A DNA stretch of 64,000 bases from Scytalidium lignicola (GCA_002812745.2 NCSJ02000120.1:1-64000), one strand, 5' to 3'. Positions 46,501 through 59,402 are shown, numbered from the stretch's first letter. Translations and numbers: made by a program. The notes: a model not told the origin generated them from the sequence alone.

Positions 46501-47217
46501 GCTATTATGTTGGATTAAGCAAAAGAGAGTAAGTGGGATGGTTTAGTCTCCGAGCCATTAGCGGTTTCAACGTCGGCATCTATGAACGTATTAACATAAC
46601 CGTATCTATCATTTTACCTCTCGGGAGGGGGTTGTGGGATTATCAGAAATTTCATGGTCCGCACCTATATCTATATTAACATAGAACTTATCCATCTTTT
46701 TCCTCTATGGGAGCTCTTGAACAATGGCCATAGTATTCAACGGTCGTGTGTCCTATTTGGCTCAATTGACCTAAACAATACCATTTGTAGTAGTGGGGCT
46801 TGTGGCCCAGTTACAATCGTTTTGGGATTAGCGTTATTTTTGACGGATCGGGTAATCAATTTACACGGAACCAACGCGTTGAACTACATCATCAGACGCG
46901 ACGAGAATACGGCGAGAACTTGTACATTACGATTTTTCCTCCGCGTACTTCCGTTGATGGCTCTATCTTGTTTTTGAGAAGACAGCTATTTCTGAATTGT
47001 TGTTTTTTCTATGGACTTTTCTGTATAATCATTTACTAATTAACAACACGAGTGGACGGAATTCACGATTTCAACGATATTGTGCTCATGCTGCAGAAAT
47101 CTGCTCTGAGCGCCGACTGTAACCTGCACGCTCCGAATTGTAGCCGTGGCTTCTCGACAGTTCACCACACTCCTGGTGAGCGTGACAAGAACCTCTTTTA
47201 GAAAAATAATTTTGACG
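46501..47217. promoter_or_regulatory. Upstream region of DNA ligase I gene
   Basis: About 0.7 kb before the ligase start codon that must contain its promoter. Plus frames here are short and unremarkable. I see no MCB-type ACGCGT cell-cycle box close to the ATG; one ACGCGT lies further away at about 46875. Confidence 0.3.
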
Positions 47218-50111
47218 ATGCCCCCAAAGCAAGCTACGCTTGGGTTCGTGAAACCTTCTCAAACCACCATTGGGTGGGTTGCTTTTTATAGTAACATTGC
47301 TGGACTTTATAGCCTAATAGACTAACTTGTTCTTCTTCCATAGCAAATTCTTCGGCCTGCCTAATGGCACAAAACCTCCGCCGAAACAAGCTAAATTATC
47401 GTTCTCTACCAAGTCAACCCCCGCGAAACCGAAAGAGGAAGCAAGCGATGGTGTGGATATAAAGCATGAACCGAAGAAAGAGGATGCGGAGGCCAGTGAG
47501 GAAATAAAGTCTGAAGATTGTATGTTTCCATCAAGATACGCCAATCCATTAGAATTGATCTAGACTGACATCGACTTAGCACCAGTTAAGAAAAGATCGA
47601 GAAGTCCCAGTTCAGCTATTAGCCCAAAGAAAGATATAAAAGAAGAACCGGACGAGGACGATGAGGAGCCAGTTGTGAAACGGCGTCGACGCGCTGAAAG
47701 AACAGACGTAGATATTACTACGACAGCAAAATCGAAATCAAATGGAAAACCAGCACAACCAGCTAAGAAAAAGGCCAGCAATGGCAAATCAGTTGCTGCG
47801 ATAAAGGTAGAAGAAGCAGATGAGGAAGTTGCAGAGGCTCCTTCTACCGCCATAGAAATAGTTGGAAAGGAGGGTTCAGAGTCAGAGTCAGCATCAGAGG
47901 TCGAAGATCAGGATGAGGATGAGGAGGAAGACGAGAAACCTGAAGTTGTTGCCAAAGCTCGTGAGAAGGTTCAAACGACCTTGAAAGCTAACAAGGACCC
48001 GTTCCCAGATTGGAGACCCGGAGAACCTGTCCCTTACGCAGCGTTGTGTACGACCTTTTCTTTAATCGAATTGACAACAAAACGACTTATAATTATGGCG
48101 CATTGCTCCCTCTTTCTTCGACAAGTTCTTCGATTGACCCCTGATGATCTCCTACAAACAGTTTTGTTAATGGTCAACAAGCTAGCAGCAGACTACGAGG
48201 GTATCGAGTTAGGAATTGGCGAATCCTTAATCATGAAGGCAATTGGTGAAACTACCGGTCGTAGTTTGCAGGTTATCAAGCAAGACCAGAAAGAAATTGG
48301 TGATCTTGGTTTGGTTGCCGTCAAAAGTAGGTCTAATCAACCAACAATGTTCAAGCCAAAGCCTCTCACCGTCAGAGGCGTCCACAAGGGGTTGATGGAT
48401 GTCGCAACGGTCCAAGGCAATGGCGCTCAAGGAAGGAAGGTCGATCTTATCAAGAAGATGCTAGCCGCAGCTGATGGACACATGTCTGGAAAAGTTGATA
48501 TCACAAAAGATAAAGGTGGCCCAAGTGAAGCAAAGTATCTTATTCGGTTCTTAGAGGGAAAATTGCGCTTGGGTTTGGCTGAGAGAACCGTGCTGGTGTC
48601 ACTTGCTCAGGCAATGGTATGCCATGAAGTAGAGGCCAAGGGATCTGGCAAAATTCCTACCACCGAGCAATTAGTTGAAGGAGAGGCAATCCTAAAGCAA
48701 GTCTACAGGTAAGGACCATTATTTCTAATAGTTTTAATATGCTCACCTTTCGGCAGTGAGTTACCGTCTTACAATATCATCATTCCGGCCATGTTGAAAT
48801 ACGGGATCTTTCAATTACGAGAACATTGTCAGTTGCAACCTGGTGTACCACTGAAGCCCATGTTGGCGAAGCCTACGAAAGCTATTACCGAAGTACTTGA
48901 TCGATTTGAAGGTCAAACATTTACCTGTGAATATAAGTATGACGGTGAAAGAGCACAAATACATTACGTTGCCAAAGAATCTTCAGTCGAGTACAAGGGA
49001 CCGAGTGCTACTGCAGCCAAGACCTCTTCAGGAGGTCACGCTGCTATTTTCTCCCGCAACTCAGAGGATCTTTCAAAGAAATATCCAGATATCCTTGCCA
49101 AGCTAAATACATGGGTGAAGGAAGATACCAAGAGTTTTGTGCTCGATTGCGAGACGGTGGGCTGGGATATGGTGGAGNAAAAAAGTTCTTCCATTTCAAC
49201 AACTCATGACGCGAAAACGGAAAGATGTGAAAGTGGAAGACGTCAAAGTGAAAGTTTGTGTTTTTGCTTTTGATCTATTGTTCCTTAATGGAGAAGCGGT
49301 GGTTAAGAAGCCTTTGCGCGAAAGACGTGAACTCCTTCATGCATCGTTCGTTCCAGTTGAAGGCGAGTTTGCCTTTGCCACAAGTATGAATGGTCAGGAG
49401 ATCGATGAAATCCAGGCATTCTTAGATGAGAGTGTTAAGGCATCCTGCGAAGGCTTAATGGTGAAGATGTTGGACGGCGCGGAGAGTGGGTATGAGCCCA
49501 GCAAACGAAGTCGCAATTGGTTGAAGGTATGTTACTTTGATCCTTACTTGTGAATGCGCGCTAATAGTTCCAAGATTAAGAAAGATTATCTTAGTGGAGT
49601 TGGAGATTCGCTCGATCTCGTGGTTCTTGGTGCCTATTACGGTCGAGGCAAGCGTACATCTGTCTATGGCGCTTTCCTTCTGGCATGCTATAACGGTACT
49701 TCTGATACGTATGAAACTGTCTGCAATATTGGGACAGGATTTTCGGAGGCAGTCCTTGAAGAGTTACATACACAATTACAAGCAATCGTCATCGATAGGC
49801 CAAAGCCATTTTACTCACACTCGCCAGGCACTCAGCATCAGCCAGATGTATGGTTTGAGCCTAGGTATGTCTGGGAGGTGAGAACTGCTGATCTCACCCT
49901 GAGTCCTCGATACAAAGCTGGTTGCAAGGAAGGCGTCGATCCAACTGGTGATAAAGGAATCAGTCTCAGATTTCCCCGGTTTATTAAAGTAAGGGACGAT
50001 AAGAAGCCAGATATGGCTACAACGTCAAGGCAGGTTGCGGAGATGTATAGGAAACAAGAAAGTGTGACGAAGAGCAAAGGTCCCGCTGTTGATGACGACT
50101 TTGAGTATTAA
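47218..50111 (+). CDS. CDC9: DNA ligase I (Cdc9/Lig1), replicative ATP-dependent ligase
   Basis: Join 47218..47273, 47344..47519, 47580..48708, 48757..49526, 49575..50111 gives about 888 residues when the ambiguous N at 49178 is not counted. It seals Okazaki fragments and repair nicks in the nucleus. An N-terminal PCNA-binding PIP box, QTTIGKFF, is created by splicing exons 1 and 2. A disordered acidic/basic region follows, then the DNA-binding domain (FSLIELTTKRL, EGIELGIGESLIMKAI). The adenylation domain has the active-site lysine in EYKYDGERAQIH (about Lys514), and the OB domain has WLKIKKDYLSGVGDSLDLVV and GKRTSVYGAFLLA. After 49177 the frame shifts by one because of the N before an A6 run; deleting the N restores EKKVLPFQQLMTRKRKDV. 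I read this as a sequencing artefact, not a pseudogene. Confidence 0.94.
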
Positions 50112-51259
50112 AAGCATGTCCTCTTGATTTTTCAAGAAATCTACCTGTTGTTATGGAACTGGTGTTCGGGTGGTGACTATTTTGAGTACTCATTACAATG
50201 TCGCAGTGATTTGTATTATAGGCTTTTGACTTGGTCAGAGATACCTTATTAATAGGTAACGAAATCAAATATATTCAGAGAATTAGCTTTTCGAACAAAT
50301 TTGGATGACGGGAGTCTTTATTGTAAAAGGGTATTTCTTCCCATCTTCTTACTTAGTGCCAAGTCGTTACATCAAAAAGCATCTCGTATCAAGCTCTCTC
50401 AAAACAGTTTACATTCATAGTTATTAGTACCTAAAATGCTTAGATTAGGCTATTTATGGATCTTGCCGAGAATCTTATACAGTATGAGTTATAAGTTATG
50501 ACTGCTCTCTTAGAAAGCAATTTACAACAGGACTTATAACTGACTGAGATTTTATTTTCAACAATGATTAAATCTTCAAGTTGATATGAAATACTAGGTA
50601 CTTTACAATGAAATAGCTGAATATATATATATCTACCGTGAAGTCTCTGTAATGACNAAAAAGGATAACTAGCCAGGCTCATGGACAAGAAAATTGTGCC
50701 ACAACATATTACTACTGGAGCTTTTCCTCTCAAAAGAAACCACTTAACCGCGCCTAATACGCCTTACTTTCCCCTATATCTCACAATCTTTAGGATTTCT
50801 GCGCCAACGGTCTCCCAGCACAACCCAACATTCCGCATCACCTCGTTGGCCCTCCATGTCAGAACACGCCTGGGCGATGATGCTCAACGATTCGCAATTC
50901 CTGGCCACGTATTCCCACCCCCTTCGCTGCACGGCTTACAGTATCGTATGACAGATGCACTGATCTTCTGCGCAAGTGGGGTGTGTCATATTGTGCCACG
51001 TGAGTGATTGATTAATTACGATATTTCAAATCCAGGGGATTGAATTAATGAGAAACATTTCACTGACTTGGGCGAGCCAGGAATTTGCGGCTAGTATAAT
51101 CTGGATTGATCTCTGTGGCTATCAATGAACAGATGATTGAGGCAGAGAGACAGTTGGCACAGGACGTGATCAGGGGCTGGGGTCTGGAGTTCAGGTCCGA
51201 GATCCCATGTTGGTTCTGACTGACGTTTACTGTTCCCCAAGACACTTCCTGTTCAACGA
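50112..51259. other. Intergenic region between ligase and the transposon block
   Basis: About 1.1 kb, AT-rich, with one N at 50657. No gene is supported. The frame 50681..51007 has no family features. Composition falls towards the AT-rich block on the right. Confidence 0.4.
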
Positions 51260-52594
51260 AGTATTTATAACGTATTTCCCGGTATTACCGAACACCCTGT
51301 ATTACCGAACACTTTTCCTCCACCTTCGCATTCAACACCAAATATTCAACCAACAACGTCTATTTGAATAAATCTAATGACTAGCTAAATCAGGACATTT
51401 GCGTCTATTATGTCCTACATTTCCACATTCTGAGCACTTTGGTGGCCGTCGTGATTGTACTTGCAAAGGATTCGCAGATATTGAAAGGATAGTAGCTTCT
51501 GACGTATTTTGCACTGTAGCACTTAATTGAGCTAATTCCTGAGCTTCCTGCCTTGTTAAGGAACCTGTATGAACTAACTGTTTCCTAGATCTACGTAGNT
51601 TTTTGTTGTAATTTTGCATTTTCAACTTGTAATCTCTTATTATCCTCAGCTATAAATATTACACTGTGTATAGCCATTTCATACCCTTTGAATGCTTGAT
51701 TTATAGCTGTTTTTATAAGAGTTGTAAGGTTATGCTGTTCCTTAAGCAATTGCTGAATAGACTAAGATTGTAAATGCAATTGAACAGGGTTATGAGGTGT
51801 TTGTGGAACCCATCGTACTTCAAAATTATTACTATGGGTACTCCTTGGAGGTGTAAGTGTCTGATCAACCTGAACACGCAATTTGGCTAGCACATGCTCT
51901 GGTTCATAAGGAATCAATCTAGTAGCTGCAAATCCACTTTGAATAGTTGTTGATTTGAAAGTTTGTTGACGTACAATTGGATATAACTCTAGGAAATCCT
52001 TCTTGTTGATATGTTGAATTCCACCATATACTTTGTTTTCAAGTTAAGCACTATACATGCGTTTAAGAACTGAAAAACAAGTTACATCAAGTAGTTGAAG
52101 AAGATGTGATAAATAAGGAGGCATGCAAATTGGAACAATTTTGTGTTGAGTACAAAACAAGTTGAATTCAAGAGTTACATAGCTATTATGGCCATCAAGG
52201 ATTAGCATACGATATTGGCCTTTAGTTCTATCCTTAGTAACAGGTTCAAAGGTTTTCTCAAGCTATTCAAGAGCAATTTGATTGTTTGTCTATCCATTAT
52301 CACTTCGTTTATCTCTTTAACTTTCAGGTAACAAGTTACTTAAGTTAATTAATAGTGTTTTCCTTTAAAAATGATTAAAAGTGGTAAAACCCATCTATCA
52401 ATACTGATTGATTCAATAATTGTAACCTATTCATAATTCCTAGGCTGTAAAGATGGAGGTTTGCCAAAATAATCAGAAGTTGTAACTACTTTTATAATAG
52501 TTATTATACCTATTACAAAGCTTATTTCATCAAAATTGTAAATGTCCTTGTCTAGGATTCTATATTAAGCTTTGATTTTGAGGAATTGGTTAAA
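51260..52594 (-). mobile_element. Pogo/Fot1-like DNA transposon remnant, interrupted by the chromovirus
   Basis: The left end near 51283-51314 carries two direct copies of GTATTACCGAACAC, which look like terminal or subterminal repeats. The transposase relic lies inside, reading leftwards. The other end is missing: the reading frame stops abruptly at 52594, where the LTR retrotransposon begins. Stops at Gln and Trp codons show C-to-T or G-to-A change, but the element is less AT-rich than the sequence to its right. Confidence 0.7.
51374..52594 (-). pseudogene. DDE (pogo/Tigger-type) transposase, truncated and mutated
   Basis: Read on the minus strand from 52594, one frame gives FNQFLKIKA, then DKDIYNFDEISFVIGIITI with the first catalytic Asp in the YNFDE motif, then IDRWVLPLLIIFKGKHY. 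It continues with RMLILDGHNSYVTLEFNLF (second catalytic Asp), IVPICMPPYLSHLLQLLDVT and FSVLKRMYS. The C-terminal part ends with a CCHC zinc knuckle, KCSECGNVGHNRRKC, in an open stretch of about 80 codons. Stops replace Gln (TAA for CAA) and Trp (TAG for TGG). The N-terminal helix-turn-helix half is absent, cut off by the LTR insertion. I did not find it beyond 59754. An N at 51599 interrupts a T run. The family call rests on the DDE motif context. Confidence 0.8.
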
Positions 52595-52948
52595 TGTTAC
52601 AGGTTTTACCTAACAAGCTGATTGGTGTAGGCCTGAGGCTCGATACACAGCAGAGTGTATATAGAGAACCTAGCAATCACGTGACCAAGACCCAGAGGAC
52701 CCAGGGAGGTCCAAGAGGTCCATGGACCTGGGGGACCTAAGGAGGTCCAAAGGGTCCAGTTGGATTTCATTATCTATATAAGCACACTGTAAGAATATAA
52801 GAGGAGACTCCTTGTGTTCAACCTAAATATATTACTAGATCTTACCCTTAACTTAGTTGCTTACTTATGTATCACATGTTTCCATTGTCCTTGAACATCT
52901 ACCTTACCCTTGGCTATTCAATGACCTGGATAACGTAATTTTGTAATA
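52595..52948 (+). repeat. Left LTR of the chromovirus, nearly unmutated
   Basis: It begins TGTTACAGG and ends near TTTTGTAATA. It aligns over its length with the right LTR. It keeps moderate GC, including a cluster of GGACC/GGTCC words at 52690-52765. A TATA box (TCTATATAAG) lies at 52773-52782, suited to drive the element. Confidence 0.85.
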
Positions 52949-52969
52949 TTTTGAACATTACCTATCTTG

Positions 52970-54420
52970 ATAAATCAGGATTTGGAAATAAGTACATCAG
53001 TAAATAATAACAACGAACAACAACTTGTAAAAGATTTTAAAGAAAGCTCTAAAGAAGAATCTGAAGAAGGATCTGAAGAAGAATCTGAGGAAAGTTCAGA
53101 AGATAATTCTAAAGAAGACTAAAGTAAAAACCAGACTATTGAAGAAATTAACATCTAAGAAGAAATGTTAGAAGAAGTTATTATACTGTTAAAGTAACTT
53201 ATTAAGTTAACAAAAGGATTAACTATTAGAGAATCATCAAGAGTTATAAAAAAGAAACTAACACTTTTATTATATAAACTTAACTTAAAGCTAGTATTAA
53301 AAGCTTTAAGCTTAAACCTTAATTTAGACTTTGAACTAGAAGATGATATTGAACAAGTTCTAATAACAACATTTAAAGAAGTTAAAATTACTAAGCTAGA
53401 CTTGTTTTATAAGAATAAAAAGAAGTTTAAAGTATATCTTGTACAAACAAGAACTTACTTAGTATTAAATGATTATTTATTATTTGAAGATATGCATAAG
53501 GTTCTATGAGCATTAACATACTTAAGAGGAGTAATTAAAACTTAGTTTTAACTCTTTAAGGATGAATAGTTCATTACAAACAAAGGAATAACAAACTAAA
53601 AAGTAAGAAGTATCTTTAGAAGTTAGGAAAACTATACAAGAGAACTTAAATGCTTGTATAAAGATGTTGATGAAAAAAGGAATATTAAAAGATGATTAAC
53701 TTACCTTAGACAAACTAAAAGCCTTAATGAATATATAATGCTTTATCATTAGTATACAGTTTTAGTTAACTAAGAAGAAGAAGTATATATACATTAGTAT
53801 AAGACTAAACTTAAGGACTTTATTAAAGAAAAACTATATTGATAACTTATAATTATCATATTTAATGTCTTTATTAATCTGTTTATCAAGATTAAGAATG
53901 AACAATATAAAATAATCTTGGACAAGAAGAGTAGATTTTACTTTAACAAAAGAAAGCCTAATAGGAAAAAAGATTATAAAGACCTTATAAAGTTAGATAT
54001 CATGAAGAAAGGAAAGACCTTTAAAGGAAAGGGAAAAAAGTACTTTAAAAGGNAAAAGNAAAAAGNGGAATTCCTTTGGAATCTCCTCTGAAGAACTTAA
54101 TAAAAGAAGAAAAAACAAGTTGTACTTTAAATGTGAAATGTCTGGATATATAGTAAATACTCATAAGAAGGACAACAAGATAAGTACATCAGTTAAGGTT
54201 AGAATTATGAGAATCTTAAGAATTATGGATATCTTATTAAAATTGTCAGAAGAGGAAAGCTTGAACAAGGAGGGGAATTCCTCAGAAGAAGAGGAATATT
54301 GTCAAGACTTGGTAATTGTACCAGAACTTATTGTTAAAACTGATGTGGATGAGATGATAACAGTAAGAATCCTTGAAATGGACTTTGTACTTATGACAAG
54401 AACTTAACATGTAAAGCATC
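52970..54420 (+). pseudogene. Gag region with zinc knuckle, mutated
   Basis: It starts with an acidic Ser/Glu-rich segment (52980-53120: KESSKEESEEGSEEESEESS-type composition) that is still mostly open. A capsid-like stretch with many stops follows (53340-53900). The nucleocapsid knuckle at 54115-54175 reads YFKCEMSGYIVNTH, where CxxCxxxxHxxxxC is expected: one Cys has become Tyr and one His has become Tyr, both single transitions. The open frame 54120..54407 is a leftover between stops. Confidence 0.7.
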
Positions 54421-55449
54421 CTTAAGATTATAATCAAACCAAAGATTATGATAAATGGAGATTAATTCTAGGAGTTAGTAGAATTTGGATGATTATACTA
54501 ATAGACTTTAAAGTTATACTTACAAAGTAATATCTTGTTTCTGGGGAATTATTAGTCTTAAAATATTATCTTATGATTAGCATAAGAGGATTAAGAGGAT
54601 AGGAGATCCTAGACAGAAGTTAGCTTTTCTGAACTGTATAATAAAAANGAAGCAATTGTCAAGGCATAAGAACTTGATATTGGAGATCTTGTTTTAATTT
54701 ATGAGATTAACCTTTAAAGTATTATCATAAAGAAAGGAATATGTAAGTTCTTCTTACTAGTAAAAAGAATTTGGATTCAAGATGACTTTGACCAGATGCT
54801 TGAGGATACCTAGATGATGGTAGAAGAAGGATTAAGTTATGTTGTATAAGGAAGATATAATATTCAACATAAAGAACTTTTGATGATAACTTTCTAATAA
54901 GATTGTTTAGAAGTAAAAACATAGTACAGAGAAATCTGAGGTTTAAGAAAATTAATAGAATAACTGCTTAAAGCTGAATAATATTATGCTTAACAAGAGT
55001 AAAGGGAATTAATAAAAATTATTGTTAAACCAGTTAATTAAGATATAAAAGTATTATTTATGGTTAATGAATTAAAAGAAGAATTGTTACCTTTAGAATT
55101 ACTTGTTATGTTATTAAGAGAGGATGAACTATTACAAAAAATCAATGAATAGTTTAACTAGGAAGTAGTAGTGTACTCTTTGAATTCTATAAAAAGAATT
55201 CTTGTAATAAGTGATGTTTTAATTATTAAGATAAGAGAACATCTTAAAAATGAAATGGTAAAATGAGTATAAGATGTACAAGCATTTATGAATGATGGAA
55301 ACTTAGATGGACTTAGACTAAGAAACCTTATTAAAAGAAGAATAGTACTCTTCAAGGAATTAAAAGAAAATGTTAAAGATTTAAAGATTAATGATAATAT
55401 ATTAATTGATAGTATTAAAAATGTCAATCTTTACTCTATAAACAGTAGA

Positions 55450-58400
55450 AGTTTATTATACATAAATATAAAACTGTATAAAAAGCCAGTAAAGGCTTTA
55501 ATTAATTCAAGAGCTAAAAGAAACTTTATTAATAAATAAGTTATAAAACAACTTAGACTTAGTATAAGAGTCAAAGACAATAATTACTTGATATTGTTAG
55601 TAAATAGTATTAAAGTTCAAAAGTATGTTGATATTCAAACTTGGAATTTAAATATAAGGTATAACAAAAGCTACTAAGAAAAAANTATCTTTTGATGTTA
55701 TGAGATTAAGAATATATCAAGTTATATTAAGAATTGAATGGATAAGAAAGTATAATCTAATAATTAATTAGAGAACAAGTATAATTACCTTCTTAAAAGA
55801 AACTATATCTTTAAGAGTTGTCTATGTTGATAAAATTATAAAACATATCCTTGAAGAATATTATGAATAACTAAAGTTATTTATAAAAAGACTTGATAAT
55901 TCAGTCTTACTTGAGTATAAACTATAAGATTATAAGATAAAGCTTAAAGAGGGGTTTAGACTAGCTTATGGACTAATTTATTAAATGACCTTTGTTGAGG
56001 ATAAGATGATAAAGAGATAGTTGTTTAAGAAAATGGTGTTTAAAGGTTTGTACAAAGAAGGTTATAATGAAGTTAAAGCATCATTGTATTATGCAAAGAA
56101 AGGAGACAACTTATTAAGATGACTTTATAATGATTATAAACATTTAAATAGTAGAACTAAGAAAGATTAATACCCTTTACTATTGATAAATTTAATAATG
56201 AACAAGTTGAAGGGAGTTGTTATATTTATCAAGTTAGACTTGTAATTAGCATTTAATCTGGTTAGGATTAAAAGGGATAATGAATAAAAGGTTGTTATTC
56301 GAATTAAATACAGATTATTTAAGTTATTAGTTATAATATTTAGTATAACTAATACTCTAACAATATAACAAAGAATGATAGACTGAATATTGGAAAAATA
56401 TTTGAAGAAATTTATGATAGTATATCTTGATAATATAATCATTTACTTAAAGAGTATTGAAGAATATACAAAGTATGTTAAACTTATTTTACAAGTATTA
56501 TAAGAAGTAAGATTATGTTGTAAACTAGTAAAATGTGAATTTTATAAGGAATAAGTTTAGTTCTTAAGATATTGTATTTCTGGAGAAAGGATAGAAATCC
56601 TTGATGATAAGATTCAGTTAATCAAAGAATAAGAATTATTTAAGATGGTTAAGTAATTATAGAGTTTCTTAGGGTTAGTTAACTATTATCAGAGATTTGT
56701 AAAAGACTATTTTAAAATTTTTGTGTTATTGATTAAACTTATAAGGAAGGATTAAGCCTTTAAATGGAATAAGGTTATGAAGGAAGTATTTCAAAGTATT
56801 AAGGATACTTTTGTGAAAGGAGATTTCTTAAGAATTTTCGATTTGGAAAAAGGAATAAGAATTGAAATTAATACCTTTGATGTAGCATTAAGAGTTGTGT
56901 TATTATAATCATAGCAGATTAGTAAATGGTATTACTAAGTATTATTAGTATTTTAGTCAAGGAAGTTGAATATTGTTAAAAGAAATTATCAAACATCAGA
57001 TAAGGAAATGTTAGTTATTATAAAAGTTCTAAAGTATTGAAGAGTTTATACAGTTGGATTTAGTAAAACAGTTAATATACTTTCAGATTATTATAATCTC
57101 TAATACTTTATGATTACTAAGTAACTGAATGTTAAGTAAGTATAATAAGCAAAGAAATTGTCTGAATATGATTTTAAGATTACTTATATTAAAGGAGAGG
57201 ATAATAGAAGAGTAGATACTCTAAGTCAGAAACCTGAGTACTTAGCTAAAGAGAAAGAAGAAAGTGAACTTATATTGAAAGAAGATGAAGGTAAATTCTT
57301 AGTATACAATAAAGGATAACTTATGATTATTATAATAGTAACAGACAAACATTAAGCTGATTAGATCAGAAAAGTAACTGAAAAAGAAGAAGAAGGAAAT
57401 GTTTTATCAAACATGATTAAAGACAAGTAGGAGAAAATCAAAAACATTTGGTATAAGAACAAGAGATTGTATATATCAACAAACTTAACAGAAGAATTTG
57501 TTAAAGAACAATATAGTTTATTATATAACAAACATATAAGAGTAGTTTGATGTTATTACTAAATTAACAAGGATTACTTTATTATGAAATTATAGTCAGT
57601 AATTAAAAAAGTAATCATAGAATGTAAAATCTGTAAGAAGGCTAAAAATCTAAGAAGGAAGCCTTGAGGACAATTATACTTTACACAGATACTTAACAAT
57701 CCATAGAAATTAATTGGATAAGATTTTATCATGAAACTACTAGTTTTCATAGATTATACAATAAAGGTTAAGTATAACTTTATCTTTGTAATAATTGAAC
57801 ATCATACTAATTATATAACATTTGAACTGTTCAAGGAGACTTGAGGAGTAAAAAAGATAACTGATATATTCTTGTAAAGAATAATGTCTTAATAAGGATT
57901 ATCAAAACAGATAATCTTTAACAAAGATATTAAATTTACATTTAAGTTTTAAGAAATAATAACAATAAGAATAAGAGTTAAGAGGAAATTGTTAACAATA
58001 TAATATTCACAAACTAACAGAAAAACAAAATGATTTAAAACAGATAGTTAGAAGAGTATCTTAAGTATTATGTCAATTATAATCAAGATAATTAGGTTGA
58101 TTACTTGTTAATAGTAGAAATGATGTACAATAGTATACTATATAAATCAACTAAGATTACTTTATTCTATGTGAATTACAGACATGAACTAGAAAANGTT
58201 CTACATTAGACTAGAATTGGAATTCATAAGTAAATCAGCAAAGATCTGTATAAAACAAATAAAAGAAATACAAGAAAAGATTAAGAACTTATTTTAATAC
58301 ATTAAAGAAAGAATAAAGAAGTATTATGATCATNAATACTTAATANAATTAGTATATAAAAAANAGGATAAAGTTTATCTTCTTANAAAAAACATTAAAA

Positions 58401-58780
58401 TAACAAGACTAAGTAATAAACTAAATTAAAGTAAAAATAAGATTATATAAAATCAAAGAAATCTATAAACCTTTAACATATAAATTAAAGTTATTAACAA
58501 TAATTAAGATATATCTTGTTTTCTATATTTTACTTCTTAAACCAATACTTAAAAATACTTAAATATCAATATTAAAAGAAGTTAATCTAGAAAGAGAATA
58601 TAAAGTTAAGAAAATCATTAGTCATAAAATGTATTATAAGAAATTATAATATTTAGTTAAATAGATAAAATATCTAAAGAATAAGAATAAATAAAAACTT
58701 ACTTTTAATCTTATAAGTTATAAGAAATTATTAAAGGTATCTTGTTAAACTTATCTTAAAATGGATTTCTAGATAATAGA
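55450..58780 (+). pseudogene. Pol polyprotein relic: protease, RT, RNase H, integrase, chromodomain
   Basis: Order along the strand: protease at 55480-55540 (KALINSRAKRNFIN for the usual ALIDSGAxxNFI, so the catalytic Asp is now Asn); RT about 55930-56700 (LAYGLIY, NDYKHLNSRTKKD, and VYLDNIIIYLKS with the YxDD motif now YLDN at 56423-56434, then FLGLVNYYQRFVKDY); RNase H about 56760-57240 (DKEMLVIIKVLKY, IKGEDNRRVDTLSQKP); integrase with an HHCC zinc module about 57520-57660 (ECKICKKAKNLRRKP) and a later core piece at 58125-58190. The chromodomain lies at 58582-58760. Stops are frequent and the catalytic changes mean no activity. The order RT-RNaseH-INT identifies Ty3/gypsy. Confidence 0.85.
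58582..58760 (+). pseudogene. Integrase C-terminal chromodomain, mutated
   Basis: The frame reads LEREYKVKKIISHKMYYKKL, stop, YLVK, stop, IKYLKNKNK, stop, KLTFNLISYKKLLK. Restoring one-transition changes mentally fits the chromodomain pattern YEVExIxxHRxxxxxxxYLVKWxGYxxxxxTWEP. Both core tryptophan codons have become stops or Lys. This marks the element as a chromovirus, the clade that targets heterochromatin. Confidence 0.8.
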
Positions 58781-59402
58781 ATTATAAAGTTAAAGAAAAA
58801 GAAGTTAATAACAAAAGAAGAAATTATACTTAAGTTAATAGAATATAACTTTAAAAGTTATAAAAAGTTTTATTTCTCTTATTTTTCTTTTTCTTTTGTA
58901 ATATTTAACTTGTTTAAAGAAGAAAGTTTATAATAAATCATTTTACTAATATATTTATAAAAGAACTTCTTTTGTTTACAAAGATAAGTAAAACAAATTA
59001 TATTCTTAGTTATAACCTAAGTAACCTTCTTCTCCTTAGCCTTAAGACAAGCCTTTTTCTTATCAAGAGTTTTCTAAGAGGTTACAAAAATGCTTTTACT
59101 CTTATACTTATACCTTTAACAAGTATATTCATTATAATAGTTAAATTTAAAAACTATTAAGCAAGTTAAACCATTTTAAACATAAAAACTATAAGAAGAT
59201 ATCTTAATACTATACTTTGTTATATAATCTCTTAAGTTTAATACTTCTTAATATTTTCTTAATCTTGTCCTTTCTTCTATACTACTCTTAAAACATTATC
59301 ATTTGAGTAATATATTAAAAAGGAAAGAAGGATTAATAAATAAAGAAATGTTCAAAGATAACATTTTAATGTTAGGATAACATTAAACATAAAAGAGGAT
59401 AA

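Noticed and set aside
51374..51625. Zinc-knuckle frame read as retroviral-type gag
   Set aside because: The frame continues upstream into DDE transposase motifs, and such CCHC tails are common at the end of fungal pogo-type transposases.
52690..52765. GGACC/GGTCC repeats as a CRISPR-like or regulatory array
   Set aside because: They are irregular in spacing and lie within the LTR; the right LTR carries the same cluster in mutated form.
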